Positions 27,493-37,070 of a DNA stretch of 64,000 nt are shown here, piece after piece. The DNA is taken from NCBI RefSeq assembly GCF_001953635.1, contig NZ_MEJH01000005.1:186001-250000 (forward strand), written 5' to 3'. The notes under the pieces are model-generated. The model did no database searches, was not told where the DNA came from, and saw only the letters and a program-made list of their open reading frames with translations. This DNA comes from Alteromonas abrolhosensis. GTDB lineage: Bacteria > Pseudomonadota > Gammaproteobacteria > Enterobacterales > Alteromonadaceae. The position numbers and the translations under genes are program-made. Numbering within the stretch: position 1 is the stretch's first letter; every line of letters begins with the position of its first letter.

Positions 27493-29241
27493 ATGCAACA
27501 AGCCGACAACTCGGATTATCAAATTAAACGCTTTTTAGAGTACCTTAAAGCGTACAAAGTACCTTTCGTCTTTGCCATCATCGGTATGATTGGTTATTCA
27601 GCGGTAGATACTTTCGTATTCTCGCAGCTTCAGCCAATGATCGACGAATCGTTGGGTAAAAACGATAAGGACTACCTTCGTTTAGCCGCGTATGCGATTG
27701 TACCGCTCTTTTTGTTACGGGGTGTTTTCAACTTTTTAGGCAGTTACACATTAAGCTGGATTGGTGCTCAAGTGGTTATGCGCATGCGCCAACAATTGTT
27801 TGAAAAATATATTCATCTTCCGGTGGCATTTCACGATAATCACGCGGTCGGTGGACTTATCAGTAAAGTCACATATGACACAGAGCAAGTGGCGAATGCG
27901 TCTGGTAAGGCGCTGCTAACATTGGTTAGAGAAGGCGCACTGGTAATCGGTTTACTTTGTGTGATGTTCTATTATTCATGGCAGCTATCACTCATTTTTC
28001 TTTTAATTGGCCCTATTGTGGCGGTGATTGTTTCTATCGTCAGTAAACGTTTTCGCGTTGTAAGTAAAAACATTCAACAGTCAATGGGTAACCTTACATC
28101 GTCGGTAGAGCAGGCGGTGAAGGGTCATAAAGTTGTGATCATGTTTGGTGGTCAGGAAATAGAGCAAAAGCGTTTCGAGCAGAAAAATAATCACAACCGT
28201 CAGCAGTCGATGAAACTCAATGTCACCTCTATTTTGAGTGTGTCGTCAATTCAGGTGATTGCGTCGATTGCCCTTGCTGTCGTTCTGTTTATTGCCAGCA
28301 CGCCCGGCATGCTTGAAAAGCTTACTGCAGGCGTATTCATTAACGTGGTCTTTTGCATGGTAATGCTGCTTAAACCCCTTAAACAGCTCACTACTATCAA
28401 TAACCAATTTCAAAAAGGTATGGCAGCGTGTGCCAGTATTTTTGAAATACTCGATGAGGCTGACGAAGAAGACAAAGGGAAAACAAGAGTAGAGCGCGCA
28501 ACAGGGAAGATTGAGTTTGATGACGTTACGTTTTCGTATCCAGGTAAACAAACCCCTGCCTTATCTAACGTGAGCTTTACCGCAAACCCAGGACAGTCGA
28601 TTGCTTTGGTAGGGCGCTCAGGAAGTGGTAAATCGACCATCTCGTCGCTGCTTACACGCTTTTATGTGCCGCAAGAAGGCCAAATTCGCTTGGATGGCAC
28701 GGCGCTTAACGATATTGATTTAAAAGATTTGCGTGCTCAGTTTGCGGTGGTATCGCAAAACGTAACGCTGTTTAACGACACTATCGCAAACAATATCGCT
28801 TATGGTGCTCGTCAGAATGTATCTCGCAAAGATATTGAGAATGCGGCAAAAATGGCGCATGTTGAAGAGTTCTTATCGAACTTGCCTGAAGGTTTAGATA
28901 CGGTTATCGGTGAAAACGGCTTGATGCTTTCGGGCGGCCAGCGCCAGCGTATTGCTATTGCGCGGGCGATACTCGCCGAAGCGCCCATTCTTATTCTAGA
29001 TGAAGCGACATCAGCACTTGATACAGAGTCTGAGCGTTTGATCCAAGATGCATTGGAAACGCTGCAAAAACGATGCACCAGCATAGTTGTGGCGCACCGC
29101 TTGTCTACTATCGAAAACGCAGATTGCATTATGGTGGTGGAGCAGGGGCGCATTATTGAAAAAGGCAAACACAACGAACTGCTTGAAAAAGGTGGTCACT
29201 ACGCGCAACTGCACGCGCTGCAGTTTGGTGAAGCTAAGTGA
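27493..29241 (+). CDS. msbA: Lipid A export ABC transporter MsbA
   Basis: 582 residues, the usual length. Six membrane helices lie in the first 320 residues, then an ATP-binding domain with Walker A GRSGSGKST, signature LSGGQRQRIAIARAIL and Walker B ILILDEATSALD. MsbA flips lipid A-core across the inner membrane as a homodimer. It overlaps lpxK by 4 bases (GTGA), and the following Trm112 and kdsB genes keep close spacing, so all four probably form one operon for lipid A and KDO. A weak open frame at 27297-27527 lies across its start and looks like noise. Confidence 0.97.
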   Translation: MQQADNSDYQIKRFLEYLKAYKVPFVFAIIGMIGYSAVDTFVFSQLQPMIDESLGKNDKDYLRLAAYAIVPLFLLRGVFNFLGSYTLSWIGAQVVMRMRQQLFEKYIHLPVAFHDNHAVGGLISKVTYDTEQVANASGKALLTLVREGALVIGLLCVMFYYSWQLSLIFLLIGPIVAVIVSIVSKRFRVVSKNIQQSMGNLTSSVEQAVKGHKVVIMFGGQEIEQKRFEQKNNHNRQQSMKLNVTSILSVSSIQVIASIALAVVLFIASTPGMLEKLTAGVFINVVFCMVMLLKPLKQLTTINNQFQKGMAACASIFEILDEADEEDKGKTRVERATGKIEFDDVTFSYPGKQTPALSNVSFTANPGQSIALVGRSGSGKSTISSLLTRFYVPQEGQIRLDGTALNDIDLKDLRAQFAVVSQNVTLFNDTIANNIAYGARQNVSRKDIENAAKMAHVEEFLSNLPEGLDTVIGENGLMLSGGQRQRIAIARAILAEAPILILDEATSALDTESERLIQDALETLQKRCTSIVVAHRLSTIENADCIMVVEQGRIIEKGKHNELLEKGGHYAQLHALQFGEAK

Positions 29242-30269
29242 GGCAATCACAAAGTAAAACTAAACACGATAAATGGTATTTCGGCCACCCTTTAGTGTGG
29301 CTGCTTTCACCGCTTGCGCTGTTGTTTTACTTTGTTTCTGCAATTCGCCGATTACTTTTCAAAGTGGGGCTTAAAAAAGCGTTCAAGGCGAATGTGCCCG
29401 TTGTTGTTGTGGGAAATATTTCCGTTGGTGGTAACGGTAAAACGCCCGTTGTATTGGCGTTAGCCGATTATTACCAAAAGCACGGCATCAAGGTCGGCAT
29501 TTTAAGCAGGGGTTATGGTGCTAAATCACCCGTATACCCGAGGCTAGTAAAAGGCGATGACGATGCATCTGAGGTAGGCGATGAACCTCGTCTATTGGCC
29601 ATTCGAAGCCAATGCAATGTAGTGATCGACCCAGTCCGCGCTCGCGGTGCTGCCTATTTAAGTGATGAATTGCATTGTGAATTAATTATCTGCGATGACG
29701 GTCTTCAACATTACGCGCTTCACCGCGACGTTGAAGTTGTGGTGATGGATGACAGAAAAATAGGCAGCGGTTATTTGTTGCCAATGGGCCCGCTTCGCGA
29801 AGGACAATGGCGTCTTGGAACCGTTGATGCGCTTGTACATAATAGTCGTTCCATGCCAACCTTTAGTGATGCCGTGGCTCCTCAATATTTAATGACGTTG
29901 GTAGCGGGGGATTTCACGTCTGTTTCAAATAGAGTAAAGACCAGCCCGCTTGAAGAGATAAAAAAGGAACCGTGCAGCGCGATTGCTGGAATAGGCTCTC
30001 CTCAACGCTTTTTCGCTCAACTTAAAGAAATGGGGATTCAGCTCTCATCGGCGACACCGTTACCTGATCATCACGCTATTACATCGTCTGACATTCCCGG
30101 TGGAAGAGTGTTAATGACAGAAAAGGACGCGGTGAAAGCCGCGCCATTTGCTCATGACGATTGCTGGTTTTTACCCGTTACAGCGCACTTAGCGCCAGAC
30201 TTTTATAATTTAATAAACGTGAAACTTGCCAAAGCAGGTTTAGAGATTCACCAATATGGAAAGGAATAA
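29238..30269 (+). CDS. lpxK: Tetraacyldisaccharide 4'-kinase LpxK
   Basis: 343 residues from a GTG that overlaps the msbA stop. An N-terminal membrane-binding helix (WLLSPLALLFYFVSAIRRLL) precedes a Walker A-like loop, VGNISVGGNGKTPVV, at about residues 54-68, followed by GILSRGYGAKS and ICDDGLQHYALHRDVEVVVM. The enzyme phosphorylates the lipid A disaccharide at the 4' position at the inner-membrane surface. Length and motifs match LpxK, and the msbA neighbour is the standard partner. Confidence 0.96.
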   Translation: MRQSQSKTKHDKWYFGHPLVWLLSPLALLFYFVSAIRRLLFKVGLKKAFKANVPVVVVGNISVGGNGKTPVVLALADYYQKHGIKVGILSRGYGAKSPVYPRLVKGDDDASEVGDEPRLLAIRSQCNVVIDPVRARGAAYLSDELHCELIICDDGLQHYALHRDVEVVVMDDRKIGSGYLLPMGPLREGQWRLGTVDALVHNSRSMPTFSDAVAPQYLMTLVAGDFTSVSNRVKTSPLEEIKKEPCSAIAGIGSPQRFFAQLKEMGIQLSSATPLPDHHAITSSDIPGGRVLMTEKDAVKAAPFAHDDCWFLPVTAHLAPDFYNLINVKLAKAGLEIHQYGKE

Positions 30270-30274
30270 CAATA

Positions 30275-30469
30275 ATGGCCTTTGATAAGAAGCTTTTAGA
30301 AGTGTTGGCTTGCCCTGTGTGTAAGGGAAAATTGGTACTAAGTGAAGATAATAAACAGCTAGTGTGTCGATTTGACAGACTGGCGTTTGACATTAAAGAT
30401 GGCATCCCTGTACTTATAGAAAGTAAAGCGACAGCATTGTCGTTAGACGAAGTAGACGCAACACGATAG
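30275..30469 (+). CDS. Trm112-family protein (YcaR-like)
   Basis: 64 residues. It has the conserved LLEVLACPVCKGKL with one CxxC pair at the N-terminus, then LVCRFDRLAFDIKDGIPVLIE. This is the YcaR/Trm112 form found between lpxK and kdsB in many gammaproteobacteria. Trm112 proteins act as small zinc-type partners of other enzymes; the partner here is unknown. It follows lpxK by 5 bases. Confidence 0.92.
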   Translation: MAFDKKLLEVLACPVCKGKLVLSEDNKQLVCRFDRLAFDIKDGIPVLIESKATALSLDEVDATR

Positions 30470-30510
30470 AAATATTGAAACGAAGTAGTAATTTAGGGCG
30501 AAATAAAGTT

Positions 30511-31257
30511 ATGTCATTTACAGTTGTTATACCCGCTCGCTACGGCTCAAGTCGTTTTCCTGGTAAACCCTTAGCCCTTATTGGCAAAAAGCCAATGATT
30601 CAACACGTCGTTGAACGCGCTAAAGAGGCGGGAGCCGACAACATTATAGTAGCGACGGATGACGAGCGCATTCAAAATGTAGTGGTTGGTTTTGCCCAAG
30701 TGTGTATGACGTCTGTAAACCACCAGTCGGGTACAGAGCGTATTGCCGAAGTTATCGAAAAAGAAGGTATCGCTAACGACACTATTGTAGTGAACGTCCA
30801 GGGCGACGAGCCATTTATACCCGCAGAAAACATCAGACAGGTGGCAAATAATTTAGCTAATGCGCCCCAATGTCAAATGGCCACGTTATCTACACCAATC
30901 GATAACGTTGAAGATGTATTTAATCCAAATATCGTTAAGGTTTTGGTCAACAACAAAGGTGAGTCTATTTATTTTTCACGTTCTCCTATCCCGTTTGAGC
31001 GTGATTATATGATGGCAAATCCAAAAGCCGCGAATACCCATCTTTACAAACGTCATATAGGCATTTATGCCTATCGTGCTGAATATGTTAAACAATATGT
31101 TGCCTATACGCCTAGTTCACTAGAGCAGATAGAGTCATTAGAACAGCTTCGGGCAATCTGGTACGGCGATAAAATTCACTGTGAAGTGGCAATAGCACCA
31201 CCGCCAGTGGGAATTGACACGCCAGAAGATCTAGAACGTCTTTTAAAGACTATATAA
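30511..31257 (+). CDS. kdsB: 3-deoxy-manno-octulosonate cytidylyltransferase
   Basis: 248 residues with the ATG at 30511; an upstream TTG at 30475 would add 12 residues before the conserved start. It begins MSFTVVIPARYGSSRFPGKP, the nucleotide-binding motif of KdsB. It also has IVVNVQGDEPFIPAENIRQV and the C-terminal GIDTPEDLERL. It activates KDO with CTP for lipopolysaccharide synthesis in the cytoplasm. It ends the msbA-lpxK-Trm112 run, and the intergenic space after it (134 bases) separates it from the SDR gene. Confidence 0.96.
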   Translation: MSFTVVIPARYGSSRFPGKPLALIGKKPMIQHVVERAKEAGADNIIVATDDERIQNVVVGFAQVCMTSVNHQSGTERIAEVIEKEGIANDTIVVNVQGDEPFIPAENIRQVANNLANAPQCQMATLSTPIDNVEDVFNPNIVKVLVNNKGESIYFSRSPIPFERDYMMANPKAANTHLYKRHIGIYAYRAEYVKQYVAYTPSSLEQIESLEQLRAIWYGDKIHCEVAIAPPPVGIDTPEDLERLLKTI

Positions 31258-31390
31258 TAAAAAGAACAAAGTGCAGATAAAGGGCGCTAGCTATGCATTT
31301 AGTTAAGTGCAAGCGCTACTTAAACAGCCAGATTTTTAAAAGGTTAATAATACCTTTTGCACGCATACACATAGTAACAAGGGAACCGTT

Positions 31391-32050
31391 ATGAACGTAG
31401 TTATTACCGGTGGGAACAGGGGCATTGGCCTTGCGCTCACTAAGCAATATAAGGCACGGGGCGCGAAAGTTTATGCCACGTGTCGCAATAGCTGTGACGA
31501 GCTAAATAGTGCAGGCGTCACAATCATTAAGGGCGTTGATGTATCGCAACCCGATATGTTAGCTGAAAAGCTTGCACCTTTAATGGACGTAAAAATTGAT
31601 TTACTCATTAATAATGCTGGTGTACTTGGACGTGAAAGCATTGATGATTGGGATCCGAATACCATTGATTATCAATTTCGGGTTAATGCCTTAGGGCCAC
31701 TGTTAGTAACACAAACGTTATTACCCGCTATGGCGCAAGACAGTAAAATTGCCTTGATCACCAGCCGAATGGGGTCAATGTCTGATAATGGCTCGGGCGG
31801 ATATTATGGATACCGAATGTCTAAAGCTGCATTAAATGCGGCAGGTGTGTCCATGGCAAATGACTTAAAGCCAAAAGGAATTGCCGTGGGCATTTTCCAT
31901 CCAGGGTTTGTTCAAACCGAAATGGTGAATGGTGCAGGGGATATCGACGCCGATACTTGTGCCGAGCGATTGTCACAGCGCATTGACGAGTTAAATATCA
32001 CTAACGCAGGTCGATTTATTCATTCAAACGGCGACGAGTTGCCTTGGTAG
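31391..32050 (+). CDS. Short-chain dehydrogenase/reductase
   Basis: 219 residues with AAGGGA upstream. It shows the SDR pattern: TGGNRGIGLAL (cofactor glycine motif, residues 6-16), NNAG at about 76-79, a Ser in ALITSRMGSMSD, and YRMSKAALN (catalytic Tyr and Lys). The enzyme should reduce or oxidise a carbonyl or alcohol with NAD(P) in the cytoplasm. The length is on the short side and the substrate cannot be told. It resembles single-gene SDRs often named C-factor-like. Confidence 0.88.
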   Translation: MNVVITGGNRGIGLALTKQYKARGAKVYATCRNSCDELNSAGVTIIKGVDVSQPDMLAEKLAPLMDVKIDLLINNAGVLGRESIDDWDPNTIDYQFRVNALGPLLVTQTLLPAMAQDSKIALITSRMGSMSDNGSGGYYGYRMSKAALNAAGVSMANDLKPKGIAVGIFHPGFVQTEMVNGAGDIDADTCAERLSQRIDELNITNAGRFIHSNGDELPW

Positions 32051-32147
32051 CGATAATTGAGCAGCTATTCGCCTCGGGCTATATGCTTAAAACGGGGCAC
32101 AGCTGCTAGTGAAGGCGACTTGTTTTCGCCGATGTCCTATCGTAACG

Positions 32148-32960
32148 CTATCGCGTTAAATGGTAGCTATCAATAATTTGCGCGATAGAACCATCTTTTA
32201 ATCGCGCACTTAGAACGTCATTAAACTCTGGAAAAATTGACGCACATTTTGACTTAGCTGAAATGGCAAAATGCACGTTGTTGGACGAAATAGGTGATTG
32301 GCTTATCTGCATGCCATCATTTTCAGCATCTTTCAAATGACTCAATGCCGCACTTAGTGGTGAAACAGCGTAGTCAGCGCGGTGTCTTCGTATCATTTCA
32401 TACATTTTGTCGTGGTCTTTCACTTCGATAATATTTAAGTTTGACTTAATGCTATCGAACTTCTCTCCTAAGCTAATACCACGGGGCATTACACCGATAT
32501 ACTGGGCAAGTGCGTTTAGCGAAAGGTCGGCTCCGCGAGCTTGCGATAGCGAGGGCGATAGTACAACATACACGTCCTCTGCAGCAAAAGGAGCGGTGAT
32601 AAGCCACTTTCGACTACGAGCTTCGTTCCAATAGTTCCCCGCTAAAATATCAAGTTCCCCAGCGTCGAGTTTAGACTCTATGCGTTTCCATGGTAGACCG
32701 GTTTCAATTTTTAGCGTTACGCCTAAATCTTGCGCTAATAGTGTTAAAACGTCGAATGCGATTCCAGTTGCCCTTACTTTTCCTTCGAACTCGTTAAACG
32801 CATAAGGAAACCATTGCTCTGCGCCAGCAGTATTCAATACCTTACATTCTGTGCTTGCAATAGCGCGATGGTTAAGTAAAAAGAATAGAATAAATGCACC
32901 ACAAATAGACCCGAGAAGGCGAAAGGGAGAGCTGGAGGTATAGATGGGTAATGATGCCAT
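32148..32960 (-). CDS. Periplasmic substrate-binding protein (SBP_bac_3 type), stand-alone
   Basis: 270 residues. A hydrophobic N-terminus (LLGSICGAFILFFLLNHRAI) serves as a signal peptide, cut near residue 35. The mature part starts with AGAEQWFPYAFNEFEGKVRA and VRATGIAFDVLTLLAQDLGV, typical of family 3 amino-acid-like binding proteins. It continues with GLPWKRIESKLDAGELDILA and HRADYAVSPLSAALSHLK. No permease or ATPase lies beside it, so it may act in sensing or be an orphan. The ligand is unknown. Confidence 0.8.
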   Translation of the reverse strand: MASLPIYTSSSPFRLLGSICGAFILFFLLNHRAIASTECKVLNTAGAEQWFPYAFNEFEGKVRATGIAFDVLTLLAQDLGVTLKIETGLPWKRIESKLDAGELDILAGNYWNEARSRKWLITAPFAAEDVYVVLSPSLSQARGADLSLNALAQYIGVMPRGISLGEKFDSIKSNLNIIEVKDHDKMYEMIRRHRADYAVSPLSAALSHLKDAENDGMQISQSPISSNNVHFAISAKSKCASIFPEFNDVLSARLKDGSIAQIIDSYHLTR

Positions 32961-33032
32961 AATTTACTCACTTACCACAGCAGATAGCAGTGCATATCTT
33001 GTGTGATTATCTATGTAATAGTTTCGTTATAC

Positions 33033-33070
33033 ATAAAACCCTATCGACTGGCAATTAGTCGATAGGGTTA
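33033..33070 (-). terminator. Terminator after rimO
   Basis: A 13-base perfect stem, AACCCTATCGACT / AGTCGATAGGGTT, with a GGCAATT-type loop lies 56 bases after the rimO stop. In the minus direction it is followed by TTTTATG, so it should end rimO. Confidence 0.85.
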
Positions 33071-33125
33071 CATTCAATAGTGAATAAATCTGAGGGAATA
33101 ATCGATCATTCCCCTAAAGATAAGA

Positions 33126-34580
33126 CTACTGCGCGGAATGAGTACCTTCGACTTCCTCGTCTTGGTCTTCAGATAGTACAGCCCACACATCGTGCTCGTT
33201 AGCATGAATTACTTCAGCCCACACTCGATCACCCGGTTTAACGTCATAAACACCGTTTAAGTGCACTAAGCCGTCAACTTCTGGTGCATCTGCGTAAGTA
33301 CGACCAACTGCGCCTTCTGCATCAACACTGTCGATAACAACTTGATATTCGTTTCCGATCCTCGCTTGTAATCGTGCGGCGCTGATTTCGCCCTGAACTT
33401 CCATAAAGCGTGCAAGTCGAGCTTGTTTAACATCCTCTGGAACCGGATCAGGTAAGTCATTTGCTCTTGCGCCTTCAACAGGCGAATAAGCGAATGCGCC
33501 AACGCGGTCTAGCTGTGCTTCGCGAAGGAAATCCAATAATTCTTCAAACTCTTCTTCCGTTTCACCCGGAAAGCCGACAATAAATGTCGAACGAATTACC
33601 AGTGACGGGCACTGTTCACGCCACTTTTTAACACGTTCTAGAACACGTTCAGCGCTACCAGGACGCTTCATTAACTTTAATATACGTTTATTGGCGTGTT
33701 GGAACGGAATATCTAAATATGGAAGTATTTTACCTTCGTTCATTAGAGGGATAAGGTCATCGACGTGCGGGTAGGGATACACGTAATGTAAACGCACCCA
33801 AATGCCCATTTCGCCAAGCTTTTCACAAAGCTGTTGCATGTGTGCTTTAACTGGCATGCCGTTCCAAAAGCCCGTTCTGTGCTTAACGTCAACGCCGTAG
33901 GCGCTGGTATCTTGCGAAATAACCAATAGCTCTTTAACGCCGGCATCTTTTAAACGCTTGGCTTCATCGAGAATATTACCCACTGGACGGCTGACTAAGT
34001 CACCACGCATAGAAGGAATTATGCAGAACGTGCAACGGTGGTTACAGCCCTCTGATATTTTCAAATAAGCATAGTGACGGGGGGTTAACTTAACGCCATG
34101 ATCAGGAATAAGGTCTTCAAACGGATTGTGCTGTGGTTTAGGGAGGTGATCATGTACCTGTTCTACAACCGTTTCATAAGCATGGGGGCCGGTGATAGCT
34201 AACACATTTGGGTGAAGCTCTCTAATTTCGTCTTCTTTAACGCCCAAACACCCGGTTACGATAACTTTGCCGTTTTCTTTTAATGCTTCACCAATAGTGT
34301 CTAATGACTCTTCAACCGCGGCATCAATAAACCCACAGGTGTTTACGATAACCAAATCGGCGTCGTTGTACGTAGGTACCACGTCATAACCTTCGGTGCG
34401 AAGTTGAGTAAGAATACGCTCTGAATCAACTAAGTTCTTAGGACACCCTAAGCTAACAAAACCAATTCTGCTGCCATTACTTTGCTGCGAAGGTTTGTTA
34501 TCACTTAATACCTTCACTGGCGTTTCTAGCGTTGTGGTTTTATTTACTACTTTGTTTGGATTAAACGTTTCTACTGTCAT
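33126..34580 (-). CDS. rimO: Ribosomal protein S12 methylthiotransferase RimO
   Basis: 484 residues. An N-terminal UPF0004 domain begins at about 38 with [18 protein letters not shown]. The radical SAM core has the iron-sulfur motif CNHRCTFC, and a C-terminal TRAM domain follows (about 405-470). The enzyme adds a methylthio group to an Asp of ribosomal protein S12 using S-adenosylmethionine. Compared with E. coli (about 440 residues), it carries an extra N-terminal segment of about 35 polar residues and a short acidic C-terminal tail ([14 protein letters not shown]). It is transcribed alone, with its own terminator. Confidence 0.96.
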   Translation of the reverse strand: MTVETFNPNKVVNKTTTLETPVKVLSDNKPSQQSNGSRIGFVSLGCPKNLVDSERILTQLRTEGYDVVPTYNDADLVIVNTCGFIDAAVEESLDTIGEALKENGKVIVTGCLGVKEDEIRELHPNVLAITGPHAYETVVEQVHDHLPKPQHNPFEDLIPDHGVKLTPRHYAYLKISEGCNHRCTFCIIPSMRGDLVSRPVGNILDEAKRLKDAGVKELLVISQDTSAYGVDVKHRTGFWNGMPVKAHMQQLCEKLGEMGIWVRLHYVYPYPHVDDLIPLMNEGKILPYLDIPFQHANKRILKLMKRPGSAERVLERVKKWREQCPSLVIRSTFIVGFPGETEEEFEELLDFLREAQLDRVGAFAYSPVEGARANDLPDPVPEDVKQARLARFMEVQGEISAARLQARIGNEYQVVIDSVDAEGAVGRTYADAPEVDGLVHLNGVYDVKPGDRVWAEVIHANEHDVWAVLSEDQDEEVEGTHSAQ

Positions 34581-34883
34581 CTAAAATATCACCTGGAAAA
34601 TGACTGAGCTTAAAATGGCCGCGGATTATACAGGAAAACCGACCTGTACGCAGTATATATAATTGGCGGTGAAAATATAAAATATAAACACAATCACAGA
34701 AACGACTGTAAGCAATAGAACTCAAGGTTTTCTGTAGGGTAGAGACCCTCACATAACTAAGTGAAAGCGAGAAAGTGGTTTAAAAATGTTTCTTTCATCC
34801 CCACCTTAACCGCTTCTTACAAATAAACATCGTCAAATTGAACGGGTAAAAAACGTTCATTGTTAAAAAATAGAAGTGAAAAC
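34581..34883. other. Divergent intergenic region between rimO and the DUF2919 gene
   Basis: An AT-rich 303-base stretch between two outward-facing starts. On the minus strand a TATAAT-like box (34625-34630 on the plus strand, read as ATTATA) would place the rimO start site about 38 bases from its ATG; no good -35 box was found. I see no gene or repeat in it. Confidence 0.4.
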
Positions 34884-35354
34884 ATGCTGAAACTACCGCT
34901 AACATCTTATGATGAGTCAGGGCGAATTCTACCACCGCGCTGGCTGTATAGCGTATTTATACTTCTATGTATTGACTGGCTCGCGTTTATCTTTTCTGTG
35001 GCATCTCGCACGCAAACCAGTGAGCTTCTTGCATTCTTTTATCCGCAAAAGGAAACCTTGGGGTTGGGGCTGGCGGCCAGTTTACCTGTGCTTATCTCAC
35101 TAATTTTGGTTAGCCAAAGAGATCGCTTATGGAAAAATGGTTATTTGGTGTGGCGACGATGGGTTATCCCTTTAGCACAGCTGGGGGTATTGGCGTTATT
35201 AAGCGTTCAGCTTTACTACACCATGCATCATCACTGGGGCTTTGAATACATAACGGGCGTAAAAATCGTTTTTTACACCATAGCGCTGTACGCTATTTCT
35301 AAAAGTCGGCATTTAAAGTGGATGGTAGAGGATTGGGAAACTCCCAATCCCTGA
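34884..35354 (+). CDS. DUF2919 membrane protein (YfeZ-like)
   Basis: 156 residues from the ATG at 34884 (AGAAGTGAA upstream). A TTG eight codons earlier is less likely, since the family begins MLKLPLTSYDESGRILPP. There are four hydrophobic segments: YSVFILLCIDWLAFIFSV, LGLGLAASLPVLISLILVS, VIPLAQLGVLALLSVQLYY and TGVKIVFYTIALYAI. DUF2919 proteins are inner-membrane and uncharacterised. The gene stands alone, divergent from rimO. A GATTGGG / CCCAATC stem overlaps its last codons but lacks a clean T run. Confidence 0.85.
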   Translation: MLKLPLTSYDESGRILPPRWLYSVFILLCIDWLAFIFSVASRTQTSELLAFFYPQKETLGLGLAASLPVLISLILVSQRDRLWKNGYLVWRRWVIPLAQLGVLALLSVQLYYTMHHHWGFEYITGVKIVFYTIALYAISKSRHLKWMVEDWETPNP

Positions 35355-35426
35355 AATACCGTTTTGGGTGGTTTTTTAACACTCAACCGACTTGATGTTT
35401 GGCTGCGTGTAAAGTGTGTGAAAACC

Positions 35427-35840
35427 TTAGTGACTGCGTAAGTGGTTACTCAACGCTTGTTCATAATAAGCAAATACACTGATTTGGCTATCATTAACCA
35501 AGCGTTCGTAACATATACCAGCTAAGGCATAAGTATTTTCACCTACTTGTAAAAACACTGCTGGCGCTTTGGGGTTTGACTGGTCATAAATCCATTCGCC
35601 TGCTAACTGTGTTTTCAAAATTTCTCCAACGTAAGCCCCGAAGATATTACAAATGGTGAAAACCGCTTCATCTTCTAATGCTAAATCGTGATACTTATCA
35701 ACAAAGCTGAGCAAAATGTCATCTACCAATGCCACGCTAGCAGGGGAGTGGTCGAGTACAATATTGAACTCATCGGCTGCAGTAACCACTGCGTCTTTTG
35801 CGCAATCGGCCATTAATTTATTGAGTTCATCAGGTGACAT
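35427..35840 (-). CDS. Conserved-looking cytoplasmic protein, unknown
   Basis: 137 residues with an excellent ribosome site (AAGGAG) upstream. It is acidic, helical and soluble, with no signal or membrane part. Recognisable stretches are VALVDDILLSFVDKYHDLAL, AVFTICNIFGAYVGEILKTQ and VFLQVGENTYALAGICYERL. The layout resembles small helical proteins with a buried core of the kind annotated DUF or IraD-like, but no family can be named. It is 236 bases downstream of tcdA on the same strand. Confidence 0.6.
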   Translation of the reverse strand: MSPDELNKLMADCAKDAVVTAADEFNIVLDHSPASVALVDDILLSFVDKYHDLALEDEAVFTICNIFGAYVGEILKTQLAGEWIYDQSNPKAPAVFLQVGENTYALAGICYERLVNDSQISVFAYYEQALSNHLRSH

Positions 35841-36076
35841 TTTGTTCTCCTTCTCACCAAATTTGAAATAACGAGCTTTGTTAATGTTGCAAGCTAGCTG
35901 TTTATATTCTTATCTTTTTAGTCGTTTTTCTAATATCTTCAAAACGCAGCGCCACATAAGTAGCTGGTTTGCACTATGCGTAATACACTAGTAACAATAC
36001 ACAATGATGCGTAAAAATTTGTTAAGACAAGGCTTTATAAGCTTTTGGCTATTGTGCGCAAGTTATCGGCCAAAGT

Positions 36077-36853
36077 CTATTTTTGTCCAGTTAATCTGTT
36101 AATTACGCTAGCAGCGGCGAACATCCCAAAAGTGGCGGTAACAGTCACCACCGCGCCAAAGCCGCCTGCACAGTCGAGTCGCGTGCCGCCTTCCATTGCT
36201 GATTTGTTGTAACAGACTGAGCCATCAGGTTGTGGGTAGCGCAACTGTTCAGTTGAATAGATACACTCAACGCCAAAACGACGTTTGGGGTTTTTGCTAA
36301 AGTTGTAATTACGTCGAAGTTCACTGCGTAGCTTTGCAGCTAGTGGGTCTTGCGTTGTTTTTGCAAGGTCGCCTTTTGTTACCTGAGTTGGGTCAATTTG
36401 ACCGCCCGCACCGCCAACCGTAACTATTGGAATTTTATTGCGTTTGCAGTGCGCAATCATCGCTGCTTTAGCTCTAATGCTATCCGTGGCATCAACGACT
36501 GCATGCATTTCTTTGGTTAACAGCGCTGCTGTATTCTCTGGCGTGACGAAATCTTCAATACAGTGAACCTTGCAAGCTGGGTTTATTAATTTAATTCGAG
36601 CTGCAATGGCATCGACCTTTGCTTCACCAATGGTATTTGAAAGTGCGTGAATTTGACGGTTTGTATTGGTTACGCAAATGTCGTCCAAATCAATAAGTGT
36701 AATAGTTCCAACGCCTGAGCGTGCAAGCGCTTCGGCAGTCCAACTTCCTACACCGCCAATACCGACTACGGCCACATGACTATTGGCTAAATTATTGGTT
36801 TGCTGCGCACCGTACAAACGCACAATGCCGCCTAAACGAGGGTCATCAGACAT
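36077..36853 (-). CDS. tcdA: tRNA threonylcarbamoyladenosine dehydratase TcdA
   Basis: 258 residues. It is an E1-like (ThiF/MoeB) fold protein: the ATP-binding GIGGVGSWTAEALARSG at about residues 30-46, ITLIDLDDICVTNTNRQIHA, and VVDATDSIRAKAAMIAHCKR. The C-terminal FGAVVTVTATFGMFAAASVI is typical of TcdA (YgdL/CsdL). It makes the cyclic form of t6A in tRNA, using ATP, in the cytoplasm. CsdA/CsdE partners are not nearby. It is transcribed alone on the minus strand. Confidence 0.94.
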   Translation of the reverse strand: MSDDPRLGGIVRLYGAQQTNNLANSHVAVVGIGGVGSWTAEALARSGVGTITLIDLDDICVTNTNRQIHALSNTIGEAKVDAIAARIKLINPACKVHCIEDFVTPENTAALLTKEMHAVVDATDSIRAKAAMIAHCKRNKIPIVTVGGAGGQIDPTQVTKGDLAKTTQDPLAAKLRSELRRNYNFSKNPKRRFGVECIYSTEQLRYPQPDGSVCYNKSAMEGGTRLDCAGGFGAVVTVTATFGMFAAASVINRLTGQK

Positions 36854-37070
36854 GTTTCACTTCACTTAAAAAATAAACTTACGAAAGTATGCGTTAGCGT
36901 TATAACTCGAATACACGCTAGCGGGCGCGCATCATCTCAAAAGTGAATACCAAAGATCAATACACTCCAGTTTTTTCGAATAATAAATCCGATTTTAAGC
37001 AACATACGTTCTACACAATACATGTTTAAATGATTTCATATTTAATGAAAGATAGAAAAGGGGCTAGCGC

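Noticed and set aside
27297..27527. Open frame of 76 codons before and across the msbA start
   Set aside because: It is Arg/Cys-rich without a family pattern, has no ribosome site and overlaps a firm gene; it reads like noise in the upstream region.
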